64,000 bases of DNA from an uncultured Muribaculaceae bacterium (GCA_910579105.1 CAJTRT010000003.1:25547-89546), one strand, 5' to 3'; numbered from the stretch's first letter, positions 42,859 to 52,303 are shown. Notes: a model not told the origin generated them from the letters alone. Numbers and translations are program-made.

Positions 42859-43614
42859 TTAGAATGCGGTGACGATTCCCATGAAGGAGGCCGCGTCGAG
42901 CGCCGCGCCGCCGATCAGGCCGCCGTCGACGTCAGCCTTGGCGAAGAGTTCCTTGGCGTTTGAAGGCTTGCAGCTTCCGCCGTAGAGGATGGAGCAGTTG
43001 TCGGCCACTTCCTTGCCGTACTTCTCGGCGATGACGCCGCGGATGTGCGCGTGCATCTCCTGTGCCTGGTCGGCGGTAGCGGTCTTGCCGGTGCCGATCG
43101 CCCAGACGGGCTCGTAGGCGAGGATGAGCTTGCCGAAGTCTTCGGCGGAGAGGCCGAAGAGGGCCTCGCGGATCTGGCGGGTGACAACGTCGAGGAATGT
43201 GCCGTTCTCGCGTTCTTCGAGGACCTCGCCGATGCAGAAGATAGGTGTGAGGTTCTCAGCGAGAGCCAGGTTGACTTTCTCTTTGAGGATTGCGGAGGTC
43301 TCGCCGTAGTACTGGCGGCGCTCCGAGTGTCCGAGAATCACATATTTGGCGCCGGTGGAAGCTACCATGGGGGCGGAAACCTCGCCGGTGTACGCGCCTT
43401 TCACATGGTCGGCGCAGTTCTCGGCTCCGAGACCGAGCTTTCCGTCGATGACGGCGGCGACAGGTGCCAGGTGGGTGAAGGGAACGCATATTACCACGTC
43501 GCACTTAACGTCGGCGGCGTTTTTAAGAGCTTCGTTAACGTCCTTGGCCAGGCCCACGCCTTCGGCGAGGGTGGTGTTCATCTTCCAGTTTCCGGCAACA
43601 ATGTTCTTTCTCAT
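42859..43614 (-). CDS. tpiA: Triosephosphate isomerase
   Basis: 251 residues with VAGNWKMNTTLAEG, catalytic His in VILGHSERRQYYGE, catalytic Glu in LAYEPVWAIGTGKTAT and the phosphate loop LYGGSCKPSNAKEL. It interconverts DHAP and glyceraldehyde 3-phosphate. Behind its own -7 box (43716-43724), and probably also reached by transcripts from the DUF1599-DoxX genes upstream. Confidence 0.97.
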   Translation of the reverse strand: MRKNIVAGNWKMNTTLAEGVGLAKDVNEALKNAADVKCDVVICVPFTHLAPVAAVIDGKLGLGAENCADHVKGAYTGEVSAPMVASTGAKYVILGHSERRQYYGETSAILKEKVNLALAENLTPIFCIGEVLEERENGTFLDVVTRQIREALFGLSAEDFGKLILAYEPVWAIGTGKTATADQAQEMHAHIRGVIAEKYGKEVADNCSILYGGSCKPSNAKELFAKADVDGGLIGGAALDAASFMGIVTAF

Positions 43615-43715
43615 TTCTGTATCTGTTGTTAAGTTGTATTAGCTTTGGCGGGAGCCACTGCCCGCGGCCGTATACCATTCTGACCGCCTGCGGCCGTCGG
43701 TATCGGCTTTGACCC

Positions 43716-43724
43716 GCAAAGTTA
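43716..43724 (-). promoter_or_regulatory. tpiA promoter -7 box
   Basis: The minus strand reads TAACTTTGC, an exact consensus match about 100 bases before the tpiA start, in the 186-base gap after the DoxX gene. Confidence 0.65.
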
Positions 43725-43800
43725 CCAAAAAAACACGAAATAACCGCCTTGTGCCGCAAAAAGAAAAAACGGCGGGAAGAACGGGATGCTGTCGCCGGGG

Positions 43801-45081
43801 TTATCGTCCGCGGGATTCGCGGGCCGCGGAGCGTATTTTGGCGCGGAGGCCGAGTATCATGCCTTGGAACAGGTATAGGAGCAGGAGGCCGCAGAGGCAT
43901 ATGCCGGTCAGGGTCTTGAACGGCGCGAACGGATCGAGCGCCAAGGCCCGCGGCATGTCGCCCGAGGCCCTGGCCGCCTCGATGCGTTCCAGGGGAATCG
44001 AGCTCAGCATCTCCTTGGAGTAGACTCTGCCGTCATGGAGGATCACGAGCGCCATAGTGCCGCGTGACAGCTCTTTCAGCTGGGTGTCGTCAACGGAGTA
44101 GCACGGATAGCCGGCCATCGAAAGGTCGAGCCACCTCTCTATGCCGTTCCGGTCGGCGGCCAGGAGGCCGGCCATGGGGATTCCGGCAGAGTCGGCGTAC
44201 TGGCATATCTCGTTGGCCGCGTAGGTGTATGATATGTCGGCTATGGCTGGTTCCGGGAGAACCAGCAGGAACTGCCATCCCTCCGCCGAGACGACGGATT
44301 CCGTCACGTCATATTCACCGTCGAAAATCGCGAAGTCCGGGGCATTGCCGGCCTGGCCGTTCTTAGGCACGCGGTCTACGAACGTCCAGCCGTCGCCGTC
44401 AGGCACGGAGTCCATAGGAAAGCCGCGGGTCGTCCCGTCGCGCTCGTAGATGAAGAGATACTCGTCGTCTGGCACTTCCGCCACCAGCGGGGCGCCGACG
44501 GGGAAGGGACGGAAGTCGATCATCGGCTGCACGTTGTAGCCGAAAAGCGCCACCGCCACCAGGTATATGCCCGTCCACACGCCCGCCATCCACTGTATGG
44601 CCGGCTGGAAAAGGCCCGAGCGTACTTTCGGGTTCCAGAACAGCAGGAGCGCTATCGCGGCGGCGAGGAACAGGTTCTTGACGAAAGTGGCGGTATTCGA
44701 GAGCACCCAGAAGTCGCCGAAGCAGCCGCAGTCGCTGACAGGGGAAGCCACCGCGATGTAGAGCGTCAGCGGCAGCATGACGGCCATCATGAGGGCCAGA
44801 CCCCAGGGGGCGGCCCGCTTGAAACACCCCGTCGCCAGGAAGAAGCCGAACAGGAACTCGTAGCCGGAGACGAACAGCGCCGACATAACCATCACAGAGC
44901 GCGGCTGGGGATAACCGAACGCCGCCGCGTATTCTTCCAGTTTGAAGACGAAGCCCCAGAGGTCAACCGCCTTGACGAAACCGGACATGACGAAAACCGC
45001 CCCTACTAACAGGCGCAGCATCCAGACCGCGGCCGGGAACCACCGGGAGGCGTAGAACGCCTGTGCTCCGCGGCGCGTCAT
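43801..45081 (-). CDS. BT_3928-type DoxX membrane protein
   Basis: 426 residues from the ATG at 45081. Four N-terminal helices form a DoxX-like domain (RLLVGAVFVMSGFVKAVDLW, SGYEFLFGFFLATGCFK) with the conserved SDCGCFGDFWVLSN. Residues 200-380 form a soluble, possibly thioredoxin-like part, and a last helix (LCGLLLLYLFQGMILGL) anchors the end. In Bacteroidales this gene accompanies DUF1599 and tpiA; function is unknown but a redox link is plausible. The start overlaps the DUF1599 stop. Confidence 0.85.
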   Translation of the reverse strand: MTRRGAQAFYASRWFPAAVWMLRLLVGAVFVMSGFVKAVDLWGFVFKLEEYAAAFGYPQPRSVMVMSALFVSGYEFLFGFFLATGCFKRAAPWGLALMMAVMLPLTLYIAVASPVSDCGCFGDFWVLSNTATFVKNLFLAAAIALLLFWNPKVRSGLFQPAIQWMAGVWTGIYLVAVALFGYNVQPMIDFRPFPVGAPLVAEVPDDEYLFIYERDGTTRGFPMDSVPDGDGWTFVDRVPKNGQAGNAPDFAIFDGEYDVTESVVSAEGWQFLLVLPEPAIADISYTYAANEICQYADSAGIPMAGLLAADRNGIERWLDLSMAGYPCYSVDDTQLKELSRGTMALVILHDGRVYSKEMLSSIPLERIEAARASGDMPRALALDPFAPFKTLTGICLCGLLLLYLFQGMILGLRAKIRSAARESRGR

Positions 45082-45620
45082 TCGGCTTCCGTCAGTTTGA
45101 TTATGCCGAAAACAGCATAGTTGACCATATCCATGTAGTTGGCGTCTACACCTTCGGAGACGGCCGTGTGCCCTCGGTGGTCCTCGATTTCCTTGGTACG
45201 CATCAGTTTCATGAGGATCAGGTCGGTGTAGGAGCTTACTCGCATCTTGCGCCAGGCTTCGTCGTAGTCGTGGTTTTTGGCGAGCATGAGCGAGCGGGTT
45301 TCCGCCATGTGCTTGTCGTAAAGGCTGAGCGCTTCGGCGGGGGATATGTCCTTTCCGGAAGCGAACCCGAGTTCCAACTGGATAAGGGCGATGATTCCGT
45401 AGTTGGCGATCGCTATGAATCCGTCGAGGATCCCCTCGTCGACCTTTGCCACCCCTTTTGTCTCGAGGGAGCGTATGCGGTCGGCCTTGATTAGAATCTG
45501 GTCGGTTAGCGAAGAAGGGCGCATGAGCCGCCATGAGGCTCCGTAGTCGCGGAGCTTTGCCTCGTAAACGCCGCGGCAGAGCGCTATCGCGGCGTCAAAT
45601 TCCTGTTCTGTACGGGTCAT
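45078..45620 (-). CDS. DUF1599 domain-containing protein
   Basis: 180 residues made of two similar halves: YEAKLRDYGASWRLMRPSSL with TDQILIKADRIR, and AKNHDYDEAWRKMRVSSYTD with LILMKLMRTKEIE. This internal duplication is the DUF1599 pattern; the His/Asp/Glu-rich helices suggest a metal-binding, MazG-like all-alpha fold, which is inference. Overlaps the DoxX gene by four bases. Confidence 0.87.
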   Translation of the reverse strand: MTRTEQEFDAAIALCRGVYEAKLRDYGASWRLMRPSSLTDQILIKADRIRSLETKGVAKVDEGILDGFIAIANYGIIALIQLELGFASGKDISPAEALSLYDKHMAETRSLMLAKNHDYDEAWRKMRVSSYTDLILMKLMRTKEIEDHRGHTAVSEGVDANYMDMVNYAVFGIIKLTEAE

Positions 45621-45654
45621 TATCGGATGTTTTGCGGCCGGTTGGCCGCATGGT

Positions 45655-46962
45655 TTATATACATTGTCTGTCGAAGTCGCCGGCCAGCGCGGTAAGCCGC
45701 GGGGTCGCGGCGAGATATTCGGCCGCCAGGCGGTTGATCTCCGCCGGTGTCGCCGACCTGGCCGCGTCGAGCTGTCTGCGGAAATGCTCCGGCGGCAGAC
45801 CGAGGGTGTGGAGCGACACCAGGTAGTCGGCTATGCTGAACGGGGTGTCGGTGACTCCGGCCATGGAGGATACCAGGATGTTCCGCGCCGCTTCGAGTTC
45901 CTCCGCGGGTACCGGCTCGCAGGCCAGGCGGCGCAGTTCCTTTGATATTTCGCTGAGCACGTCGTGGGTGAAGCGGTTGTCGGTCTGGCAGGCGATCTCG
46001 ACAGCAGCGCCCTCGGGCGCTCCGTTGAGCGAGGCGGTTATTCCGTAGGTGTACCCCTTTTCTTCGCGGATATTGGCCATGAGCCTGCTGCCGAAATAAC
46101 CTCCAAGGAGCATCACTGCCACGCGGAGTTTTTCGAAATCGGGATGCTGCCGCCCTATGGTGGGTATGCCGATCTTTATCGCGGTCTGCAAGGAGCCGTC
46201 AACCTGGAGCCTCGCCTCGGAATCCCCGGCGTGCGCCGGGCGCGGGACCACGCTGGCGGACACGGCGTCGGCGGTGTCGCCGAAACGTATGGCTCCCAGC
46301 GATTCCCGGGCTGTTCTCTCTATTTCGCCGGTTATTCTGCCGGCGAGGAAAAAGGCCGGGGTGTTGGCTCTGAAAACGCCCGCATATGTCTGCCGGATCT
46401 CATCGTCGCCGACGTTCATCACGTCGGCCCCGGTATAATGCCGGGCGAGGGGGGAGGCAGCGCCGTAGACAAGCGGATTGTACACGGATTCAGCCTTTAC
46501 GCTGATCCTGCGGTTTTTTATATCGAGCTGGGAGGCCGTTTTCTCGCGCTGCGAGCCAAGCGCCCTGGCCGGGTACTCGGCGTTGGAGAGCATGTCGGCG
46601 ACCACCGGGAGCACTTCGCCGAAAGTCTTGTTGAGTGAGTGCAGCGTCAGGAAGGAGGCGTGCGCGTCGGCGTTGCAACGCAGCCACGCCCCGTTGTACT
46701 CCAAAGTCTCGGCAATCTCTTCCTCGGAACGCGCGGCGGTGCCGCATCGCATCGCGTTGGCTGCCAGCACGAGAGCGGGAACCGACTTGACGTCGGCGCG
46801 GCCCGCGTTCCAGCATGCCGTGAGGCGGCAGACCGGGATGTCGCCCCGGTCAAGCACGTACAGTCTCGCGCCGTTGGGAAGCGTCACTTCCGAAGGGCGC
46901 GGCAGGTCGAAGTCGCCGAATCCCCTGACTTCCGGGGCCGTTGAGCGGTCGGGGGCTCTCAT
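45655..46962 (-). CDS. M16 family peptidase-like protein lacking the zinc motif
   Basis: 435 residues from the ATG at 46962. The M16 fold is clear (VTLPNGARLYVLDRGDIPVC, GGYFGSRLMANIREEKGYTY, IADYLVSLHTLGLPPEHF). Where active members have HxxEH this protein reads ALVLAANAMRCGTAARSEEE, so the zinc ligands are missing. It resembles the non-catalytic partner of two-subunit M16 proteases, but no active partner is adjacent. The start overlaps the kdsB stop by four bases. Confidence 0.83.
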   Translation of the reverse strand: MRAPDRSTAPEVRGFGDFDLPRPSEVTLPNGARLYVLDRGDIPVCRLTACWNAGRADVKSVPALVLAANAMRCGTAARSEEEIAETLEYNGAWLRCNADAHASFLTLHSLNKTFGEVLPVVADMLSNAEYPARALGSQREKTASQLDIKNRRISVKAESVYNPLVYGAASPLARHYTGADVMNVGDDEIRQTYAGVFRANTPAFFLAGRITGEIERTARESLGAIRFGDTADAVSASVVPRPAHAGDSEARLQVDGSLQTAIKIGIPTIGRQHPDFEKLRVAVMLLGGYFGSRLMANIREEKGYTYGITASLNGAPEGAAVEIACQTDNRFTHDVLSEISKELRRLACEPVPAEELEAARNILVSSMAGVTDTPFSIADYLVSLHTLGLPPEHFRRQLDAARSATPAEINRLAAEYLAATPRLTALAGDFDRQCI

Positions 46963-47726
46963 GACGCCCCCTCCGTTTCTGCGAGGAAACGGCGCGCGGC
47001 CTCGAGGTCGGCCGGGGTGTCGATCCCGATGGTGGGACACTCGGAAACAGCCACCCTTACGCGGTAACCGTTTTCGAGCCATCGGAGCTGTTCGAGCGAC
47101 TCGGCCAATTCGAGCGGCGACTGGGGCAGGCGGGTGATTTCCCGCAACGCGCCCGCACGGTAGGCGTACAGGCCGATGTGGGTGTAAAACTGGTGCCTTG
47201 ACGGCCATTCCGCCTTGTCAACTCCCCGCAGGAACGGGATTACGGAACGCGAGAAGAGCAGGGCGTCCATATTCGGCGAGAGCGCCACTTTCGGCGTGTT
47301 GGGGTTCTCAAGCTCCGCGAACGGCTTCGAGGGGGGGAATGGCCTGGCGAGGGTCGCGATCTCCACGCTCTCGTCGTCGAAGCACCCGGCCAGCTGCCTG
47401 AGCTGCGAAGGGTCGATAAACGGCTCGTCGCCCTGGATGTTGATGACGACGTCGGCCGCGGAGCCGAGGTTGTCATAAGCCTCGCGGCAGCGGTCGGTGC
47501 CGCTTCGGTGGTCGGGGGAAGTCATCACGGCTTTTCCGCCGAAAGCCTCGACCGTGTCGAATATCCGCCGGTCGTCGGTGGCCACCGCCACCTCGGGGAG
47601 GGCGGCCGATGCCCGGCGGTAGACACGCTCGATGACGGTCATTCCGCCGAGGTCGGCCAGCGGTTTGCCCGGAAAGCGCGTCGACGCGTAGCGGGCCGGG
47701 ATTATGCCAATGAAACTGGTTGCCAT
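46959..47726 (-). CDS. kdsB: 3-deoxy-manno-octulosonate cytidylyltransferase
   Basis: 255 residues with GIIPARYASTRFPGKPLADL, VINIQGDEPFIDPSQLRQL and QFYTHIGLYAYRAGALREIT. It activates Kdo with CTP for lipid A-core assembly. It starts 13 bases after the thiE-like gene and overlaps the M16-like gene. Confidence 0.95.
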   Translation of the reverse strand: MATSFIGIIPARYASTRFPGKPLADLGGMTVIERVYRRASAALPEVAVATDDRRIFDTVEAFGGKAVMTSPDHRSGTDRCREAYDNLGSAADVVINIQGDEPFIDPSQLRQLAGCFDDESVEIATLARPFPPSKPFAELENPNTPKVALSPNMDALLFSRSVIPFLRGVDKAEWPSRHQFYTHIGLYAYRAGALREITRLPQSPLELAESLEQLRWLENGYRVRVAVSECPTIGIDTPADLEAARRFLAETEGAS

Positions 47727-47739
47727 AAGTTCGCTGTGT

Positions 47740-48324
47740 TTAGCTGTTTAATGCGTCGATGTACAGCCGGGTCTCTGCGGCGGGGTCGGCGGCGCTGGCT
47801 ATAGGTTCGGAAACCGCCACTCCCGCGGCTCCGGCGGCTCTGAGAGCCGCCGCGGTAGCAGGGGTGAAGCTCCCGCCGGCGACCGCGTGGAACGGGACAC
47901 CCGCCTCGTCGAGCGCCTTGCGGAACGCGCGCCAGGCACTGAGCGCGGGAGCTTCTTCGGCGGGCACACCATATATAATATAGTCGATGTCGATGGCTCG
48001 CAGGAGAGCCGCCTCTTCGGCCGAGTTGACGCGGACGCCTATCACGGCGTGCGCGCCGAGCGCCTCTCGGGTCGCGGCCGCTTTCGCCGGTTCCGCCGAA
48101 GAGAGGACGACCCCGTGGACGCGCAGCTTTTCGACCAGTTCCGCGTCATCAGGGAGCACGAGGAACACATCCTCCCCCTTGAACCGCTCCACAAGCGCTG
48201 AGGCGTCGGCCTCGAGCGTGTCGCCGGGAGAAAGCTCGATCCAGGAGCAGCCCCCCTCCACGGCTTTCACGGCCTGCTCGACCTGCGGCAATACGCTTAG
48301 CGCGGATGTTATGAATTGTAACAT
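47740..48324 (-). CDS. Thiamine phosphate synthase-like protein (ThiE/TenI type)
   Basis: 194 residues of TIM-barrel sequence: GGCSWIELSPGDTLEADAS in place of the usual GV..vQLR motif, VHGVVLSSAEPAKAAATREA, ALGAHAVIGVRVNSAEEAAL, FHAVAGGSFTPATAAALRAA. It follows the ThiE/TenI pattern but several ThiE substrate residues are altered, so activity as a thiamine phosphate synthase is uncertain. No TPP riboswitch precedes it, unlike the TonB receptor at the window start. First gene of the kdsB operon. Confidence 0.75.
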   Translation of the reverse strand: MLQFITSALSVLPQVEQAVKAVEGGCSWIELSPGDTLEADASALVERFKGEDVFLVLPDDAELVEKLRVHGVVLSSAEPAKAAATREALGAHAVIGVRVNSAEEAALLRAIDIDYIIYGVPAEEAPALSAWRAFRKALDEAGVPFHAVAGGSFTPATAAALRAAGAAGVAVSEPIASAADPAAETRLYIDALNS

Positions 48325-48347
48325 GTGTGGCTTTAATTAATTATATC

Positions 48348-48442
48348 GCAAAGTTAGCGTTTTTAATCCAAAAAGCCAAAGGGGTGGTGGTCCGGGGGCG
48401 CCGGCGCGGTTGGGAAATACGGGCGGAATTTCGTAACTTCGC
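48348..48442. promoter_or_regulatory. Divergent promoters for thiE-like/kdsB and rfbD/prfC
   Basis: The minus strand has TAACTTTGC (48356 to 48348), 23 bases before the thiE-like start. The plus strand has TAACTTCGC (48434-48442), 27 bases before rfbD. Both fit the Bacteroidetes -7 pattern. Confidence 0.65.
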
Positions 48443-48469
48443 GGAAACAAAATAAACCAACCTGAAAGA

Positions 48470-49345
48470 ATGAAAGTATTGGTTACCGGGGCTAACGGAC
48501 AGCTTGGGAGCGCCCTGCGCCGTGTTCTTGACCGCGAAATGCCCGGAGAAGCAATCTACACAGGCAGGGAGGACCTCGACCTCACAGATGCCGCCGCCGT
48601 GGAGGTTTTCATGCGCGACCGCGAGGTGACGCACGTCGTGAACTGCGCCGCCTATAACGCCGTGGACCGGGCCGAGGAAGAGAAACGGGAGTGCGCCCTT
48701 GTGAACACCGACGCCGTGAAGAACCTCGCGGCGGCGGCCGACCTGCTGGGAGCCAAGATTATCCACCTCTCCACCGATTACGTTTTCGACGGTACCAACC
48801 ACCGTCCCTACCGGGAGTCCGACAAGGTGAACCCCATCTCGCAGTACGGCACGACCAAGCGCAAGGGGGAGACCGCCCTGCTCGCCCTCGCTCCGGAGAG
48901 CATAATAATCCGCACCGCGTGGCTGTATTCCGACACCGGGCATAATTTCGTAAGGACGATGCTCGCAATGGCCGAAAAACAGGACAGGATACGGGTGGTG
49001 TGCGACCAGATCGGCACGCCGACCTATGCCCGCGACCTGGCGAACGCCATTCTCGCGGTGCTGAAATCACACCAGTGGGTAGCGGGCATATACCACTTCA
49101 CCAACGAGGGGGCCGCGTCGTGGTACGATTTCGCCAAGGCCATCTTCCGGATTGCCGGAAAGGACGTGAATGTGGTGCCGATACCCACAGAGGATTATCC
49201 GACCCCCGCGTCGCGGCCGGCGTACAGCATCCTCGACCGCTCGCGCATAAAGGCTACCTACGGCGTCGAGATCCCGCACTGGGAGGAGGCACTCGCCGAT
49301 TGCATAAAACTAATCCAGAACCAAAAAGACAACAGAAAACAGTGA
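48470..49345 (+). CDS. rfbD: dTDP-4-dehydrorhamnose reductase
   Basis: 291 residues with the Rossmann start VLVTGANGQLGSALRRVL, the catalytic YGTTKRKGE, and FDGTNHRPYRESDKVNPISQ. It completes dTDP-L-rhamnose for surface polysaccharides. Other rml genes are not in the window. Its stop overlaps the GTG of prfC. Confidence 0.93.
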   Translation: MKVLVTGANGQLGSALRRVLDREMPGEAIYTGREDLDLTDAAAVEVFMRDREVTHVVNCAAYNAVDRAEEEKRECALVNTDAVKNLAAAADLLGAKIIHLSTDYVFDGTNHRPYRESDKVNPISQYGTTKRKGETALLALAPESIIIRTAWLYSDTGHNFVRTMLAMAEKQDRIRVVCDQIGTPTYARDLANAILAVLKSHQWVAGIYHFTNEGAASWYDFAKAIFRIAGKDVNVVPIPTEDYPTPASRPAYSILDRSRIKATYGVEIPHWEEALADCIKLIQNQKDNRKQ

Positions 49346-50919
49346 GCCTGACGGACGAAATACAGAAACGGCGCACTTTCGCCATAATATCGCACCCCGA
49401 CGCGGGCAAGACCACGCTGACCGAGAAACTGCTGCTTTTCGGTGGCGCCATCCACGTCGCCGGGGCGGTGAAGTCGAACAAGATCAAGAAGACCGCCACC
49501 TCCGACTGGATGGAGATCGAGAAGCAGCGCGGAATTTCCGTGGCGACCTCCGTCATGGGATTCAATTACGGCGACTACAAGATCAACATCCTCGACACGC
49601 CCGGCCACCAGGATTTCGCCGAGGACACCTACCGCACGCTGACAGCGGTCGACTCGGTGATCATAGTTGTCGATGTCGCCAAGGGCGTGGAGCAGCAGAC
49701 AAGGAAGCTGATGGAGGTCTGCCGCATGCGCAGCACTCCCGTGATCATCTTCGTGAACAAGCTGGACCGCGAGGGACGCGACCCCTTCGACATACTCGAC
49801 GAGCTGGAGGCTGAGCTGAAAATCAGTGTGCGCCCCTTGTCGTGGCCTATCAACATTGGGGCGAAGTTCAAGGGGGTGTACAATATCTACGAGCACTCGC
49901 TCGACCTGTTCAAGCCCGACAAGCAGAAGGTCTCGGAGCGCGTCGAGATCGCCGACCTTTCCGACCCCCGCGTCGATGAGGCCGTCGGCGAGGCCGACGC
50001 CGCCAAGCTGCGCGAAGACCTTGACCTTATCGAGGGGGTATATCCCGAGTTCGACCAGGAGGAATACCTGCGCGGGAAGCTGGCGCCGGTTTTCTTCGGC
50101 TCGGCGCTCAACACGTTCGGAGTCAAGGAGCTGCTCGACTGCTTTGTGAAGATAGCGCCCACGCCCCGTCCGACCCGCGCCGAGGAGCGCGAGATAAGGC
50201 CGGAAGAGGAGGCGTTCACCGGTTTCGTGTTCAAGATACACGCCAACATGGATCCGAACCACCGTTCCTGCATAGCGTTCGTCAAGGTATGCTCCGGCAA
50301 GTTCGAGCGCAACACCAACTACAAGCACGTGCGCTCCGGCAAGATGATGCGTTTCGCCGCCCCGACAGCGTTCATGGCACAGAAAAAGAACGTGGTCGAC
50401 GAGGCGTTTCCCGGCGACATCGTGGGCCTGCCTGACACGGGCAGCTTCAAGATCGGCGATACCCTCACCGAGGGGGAGACGCTGCACTTCAAGGGGCTGC
50501 CGTCGTTCTCGCCGGAGATGTTCAAATACATAGAGAATACCGACCCGATGAAGTCCAAGCAGCTTGAGAAGGGAATCCAGCAGCTTATGGACGAGGGTGT
50601 CGCGCAGCTGTTCGTCAACCAGTTCAACGGCCGCAAGCTGATAGGGACGGTGGGGCAGTTGCAGTTCGAGGTGATACAGTACAGGCTGCTGCACGAGTAC
50701 GGCGCGCAGTGTCGCTGGGAGCCGCTGTCGCTATACAAGGCCTGCTGGATTGAGAGCGACGACCAGGATGCGCTCGATGCCTTCAAGCGCCGCAAGCAGC
50801 AGTTCATGGCGGTCGACCGCGACGGGCGCGACGTGTTCATGGCCGATTCGAACTATGTGCTGCAAATGGCGCAGGCCGATTTCCCGAAAATCCGCTTCCA
50901 TTTCGCGAGCGAGTTTTAG
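49342..50919 (+). CDS. prfC: Peptide chain release factor 3
   Basis: 525 residues from the GTG at 49342, which overlaps the rfbD stop. Translational GTPase motifs: AIISHPDAGKTTLTEKLLLF, ILDTPGHQDFAEDTYRTL and FVNKLDREGRDPFDILDELE. RF3 recycles RF1/RF2 after termination. It is the last core gene before the mobile element. Confidence 0.95.
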   Translation: MSLTDEIQKRRTFAIISHPDAGKTTLTEKLLLFGGAIHVAGAVKSNKIKKTATSDWMEIEKQRGISVATSVMGFNYGDYKINILDTPGHQDFAEDTYRTLTAVDSVIIVVDVAKGVEQQTRKLMEVCRMRSTPVIIFVNKLDREGRDPFDILDELEAELKISVRPLSWPINIGAKFKGVYNIYEHSLDLFKPDKQKVSERVEIADLSDPRVDEAVGEADAAKLREDLDLIEGVYPEFDQEEYLRGKLAPVFFGSALNTFGVKELLDCFVKIAPTPRPTRAEEREIRPEEEAFTGFVFKIHANMDPNHRSCIAFVKVCSGKFERNTNYKHVRSGKMMRFAAPTAFMAQKKNVVDEAFPGDIVGLPDTGSFKIGDTLTEGETLHFKGLPSFSPEMFKYIENTDPMKSKQLEKGIQQLMDEGVAQLFVNQFNGRKLIGTVGQLQFEVIQYRLLHEYGAQCRWEPLSLYKACWIESDDQDALDAFKRRKQQFMAVDRDGRDVFMADSNYVLQMAQADFPKIRFHFASEF

Positions 50920-50939
50920 CCATAAATTCGGGATTACTG

Positions 50940-51043
50940 CAAACGCACACCGACAGCACGCATATGCGGCATAAGCGCACATTATCCAATTGGTTACGCT
51001 TATGCCGTATGATATTTTTGTCAGGCAATAGTGCGTGCGTTTG
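50940..51043. repeat. Nested inverted repeats at the element's left edge, possible attachment region
   Basis: CGGCATAAGCG (50967-50977) is repeated inverted at 50997-51007, and CAAACGCAC (50940-50948) is repeated inverted at 51035-51043. The nested arms lie between the prfC stop and the integrase promoter, where an integrase would bind. They could also act as a prfC terminator. Confidence 0.45.
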
Positions 51044-51055
51044 TCGGATAAGTGC

Positions 51056-51064
51056 TATATTTGC
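51056..51064 (+). promoter_or_regulatory. Integrase promoter -7 box
   Basis: TATATTTGC is an exact consensus match, 60 bases before the integrase ATG. Confidence 0.6.
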
Positions 51065-51123
51065 GGTGCGTTTCTGTTGCGCATTGAAATCCGCGCAACA
51101 GGCGCAACAAACTCACCGCACTG

Positions 51124-52266
51124 ATGGCATCGGAAAAGAAAAAAGAAATCGTTTACCTGCGACAACGGCCGCGAAGAAACGGAACTGTCGCCCTGTATCT
51201 CGACATCTGCCGCGACGGCAAGCGCTCGAATGAGTATCTGAAACTCTATCTCGTGCCGGAGCGCACGCGCGAAGACAAGCAGAAAAACAAGGAAACCCTC
51301 AAACTCGCCGAAGCGATCCGTGCGAAGCGCGTTGTCGAAATACAGTCAAAAGACTTCGGCGTCGACGTGGCAACGCACGAGGACGCGATGTTTTTTGAAG
51401 TGATGCGCAAAATCATCGACCGCAAGGACGGCACGACAAAGACCAGTTGGCAGAACTGCCTCGCGCACCTACTGAGGTACGAGCCGAACGAGCGCGTAAC
51501 CTTTGGCGAGATCACGCCGCGTTGGGTGCGCGGCTTCCGCGACTACCTTGACACGAAAGCGATGCAGTGGGCTATCGACACGCGCAAGCGCGATGTCGAG
51601 CCTAAGCCGATATCACAGGGGACGAAAGCGCTGATGTTCCAGAAATTCTGCACAGTGTTCAACATCGCGATGCGGGAAGGCATCATACGCTTGAACCCGA
51701 CAGCCGGTGTCGAACGTTTCAAGGAACCCGAAAGCGACCGGGAGTTCCTGACAATCGACGAACTGAGGATGCTGCGCAAGTCCATACCGCCGGACAAAGA
51801 CCTCGCGGATGCGTTTTTCTTTTCGTGCCTGACGGGCTTGCGCTGGAGCGACATCGTGAAACTGAGGTGGCGCGAGGTGCAGGAATGGCGCGCCGGCACG
51901 CGCATCGTATTCACTCAGAAGAAGACCGGCGGCCTTGAATATCTCGACTTGAACACGCAGGCCGCCGCGATGCTCGGCGAACGCGGCAAGCCCGACGATT
52001 TGGTGTTTCCGCGGCTCGGACCTATCCAGTCGGCGCGCATCACAATCGCGGCGTGGGTGCGCAGTGCCGGCATCGACAAGCATATCACGTTCCATTGCGC
52101 CCGGCACACGTTCGCCGTGATGATGCTCGACCTTGGCGTTGACCTGTACACGGTCAGCAAGCTGTTGGGGCATAGGAGCATCGAAACGACGCAAGTGTAT
52201 GCGAAGATTCTTGACAAGAACAAGAAAGCGGCGGTCGAACGGATCCCGGACATTTTCGGAGACTGA
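51124..52266 (+). CDS. Tyrosine recombinase/integrase
   Basis: 380 residues. An N-terminal arm-binding region (KEIVYLRQRPRRNGTVALYL), a SAM-like core-binding domain around 105-200, then the catalytic domain: SCLTGLRWSDIVKLRW (Arg), ITFHCARHTFAVMML (HxxR) and KLLGHRSIETTQVYAKI (His and Tyr nucleophile). It should integrate and, with an excisionase, excise the element. It is the first gene of the element and followed by a strong terminator. Confidence 0.93.
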   Translation: MASEKKKEIVYLRQRPRRNGTVALYLDICRDGKRSNEYLKLYLVPERTREDKQKNKETLKLAEAIRAKRVVEIQSKDFGVDVATHEDAMFFEVMRKIIDRKDGTTKTSWQNCLAHLLRYEPNERVTFGEITPRWVRGFRDYLDTKAMQWAIDTRKRDVEPKPISQGTKALMFQKFCTVFNIAMREGIIRLNPTAGVERFKEPESDREFLTIDELRMLRKSIPPDKDLADAFFFSCLTGLRWSDIVKLRWREVQEWRAGTRIVFTQKKTGGLEYLDLNTQAAAMLGERGKPDDLVFPRLGPIQSARITIAAWVRSAGIDKHITFHCARHTFAVMMLDLGVDLYTVSKLLGHRSIETTQVYAKILDKNKKAAVERIPDIFGD

Positions 52267-52275
52267 ATACCGCAA

Positions 52276-52303
52276 ACGGGGCGGCGAAATTTCGCCGCCC
52301 CGT
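52276..52303 (+). terminator. Integrase terminator, perfect palindrome
   Basis: A 28-base perfect palindrome (14 bp each side) nine bases after the integrase stop. The remaining gap to 52496 holds small inverted repeats such as one closed by GGCGAG/CTCGCC near 52412-52430 but no gene. Confidence 0.75.

Noticed and set aside
49258..50694. 478-codon minus-strand frame
   Set aside because: Antisense to prfC.
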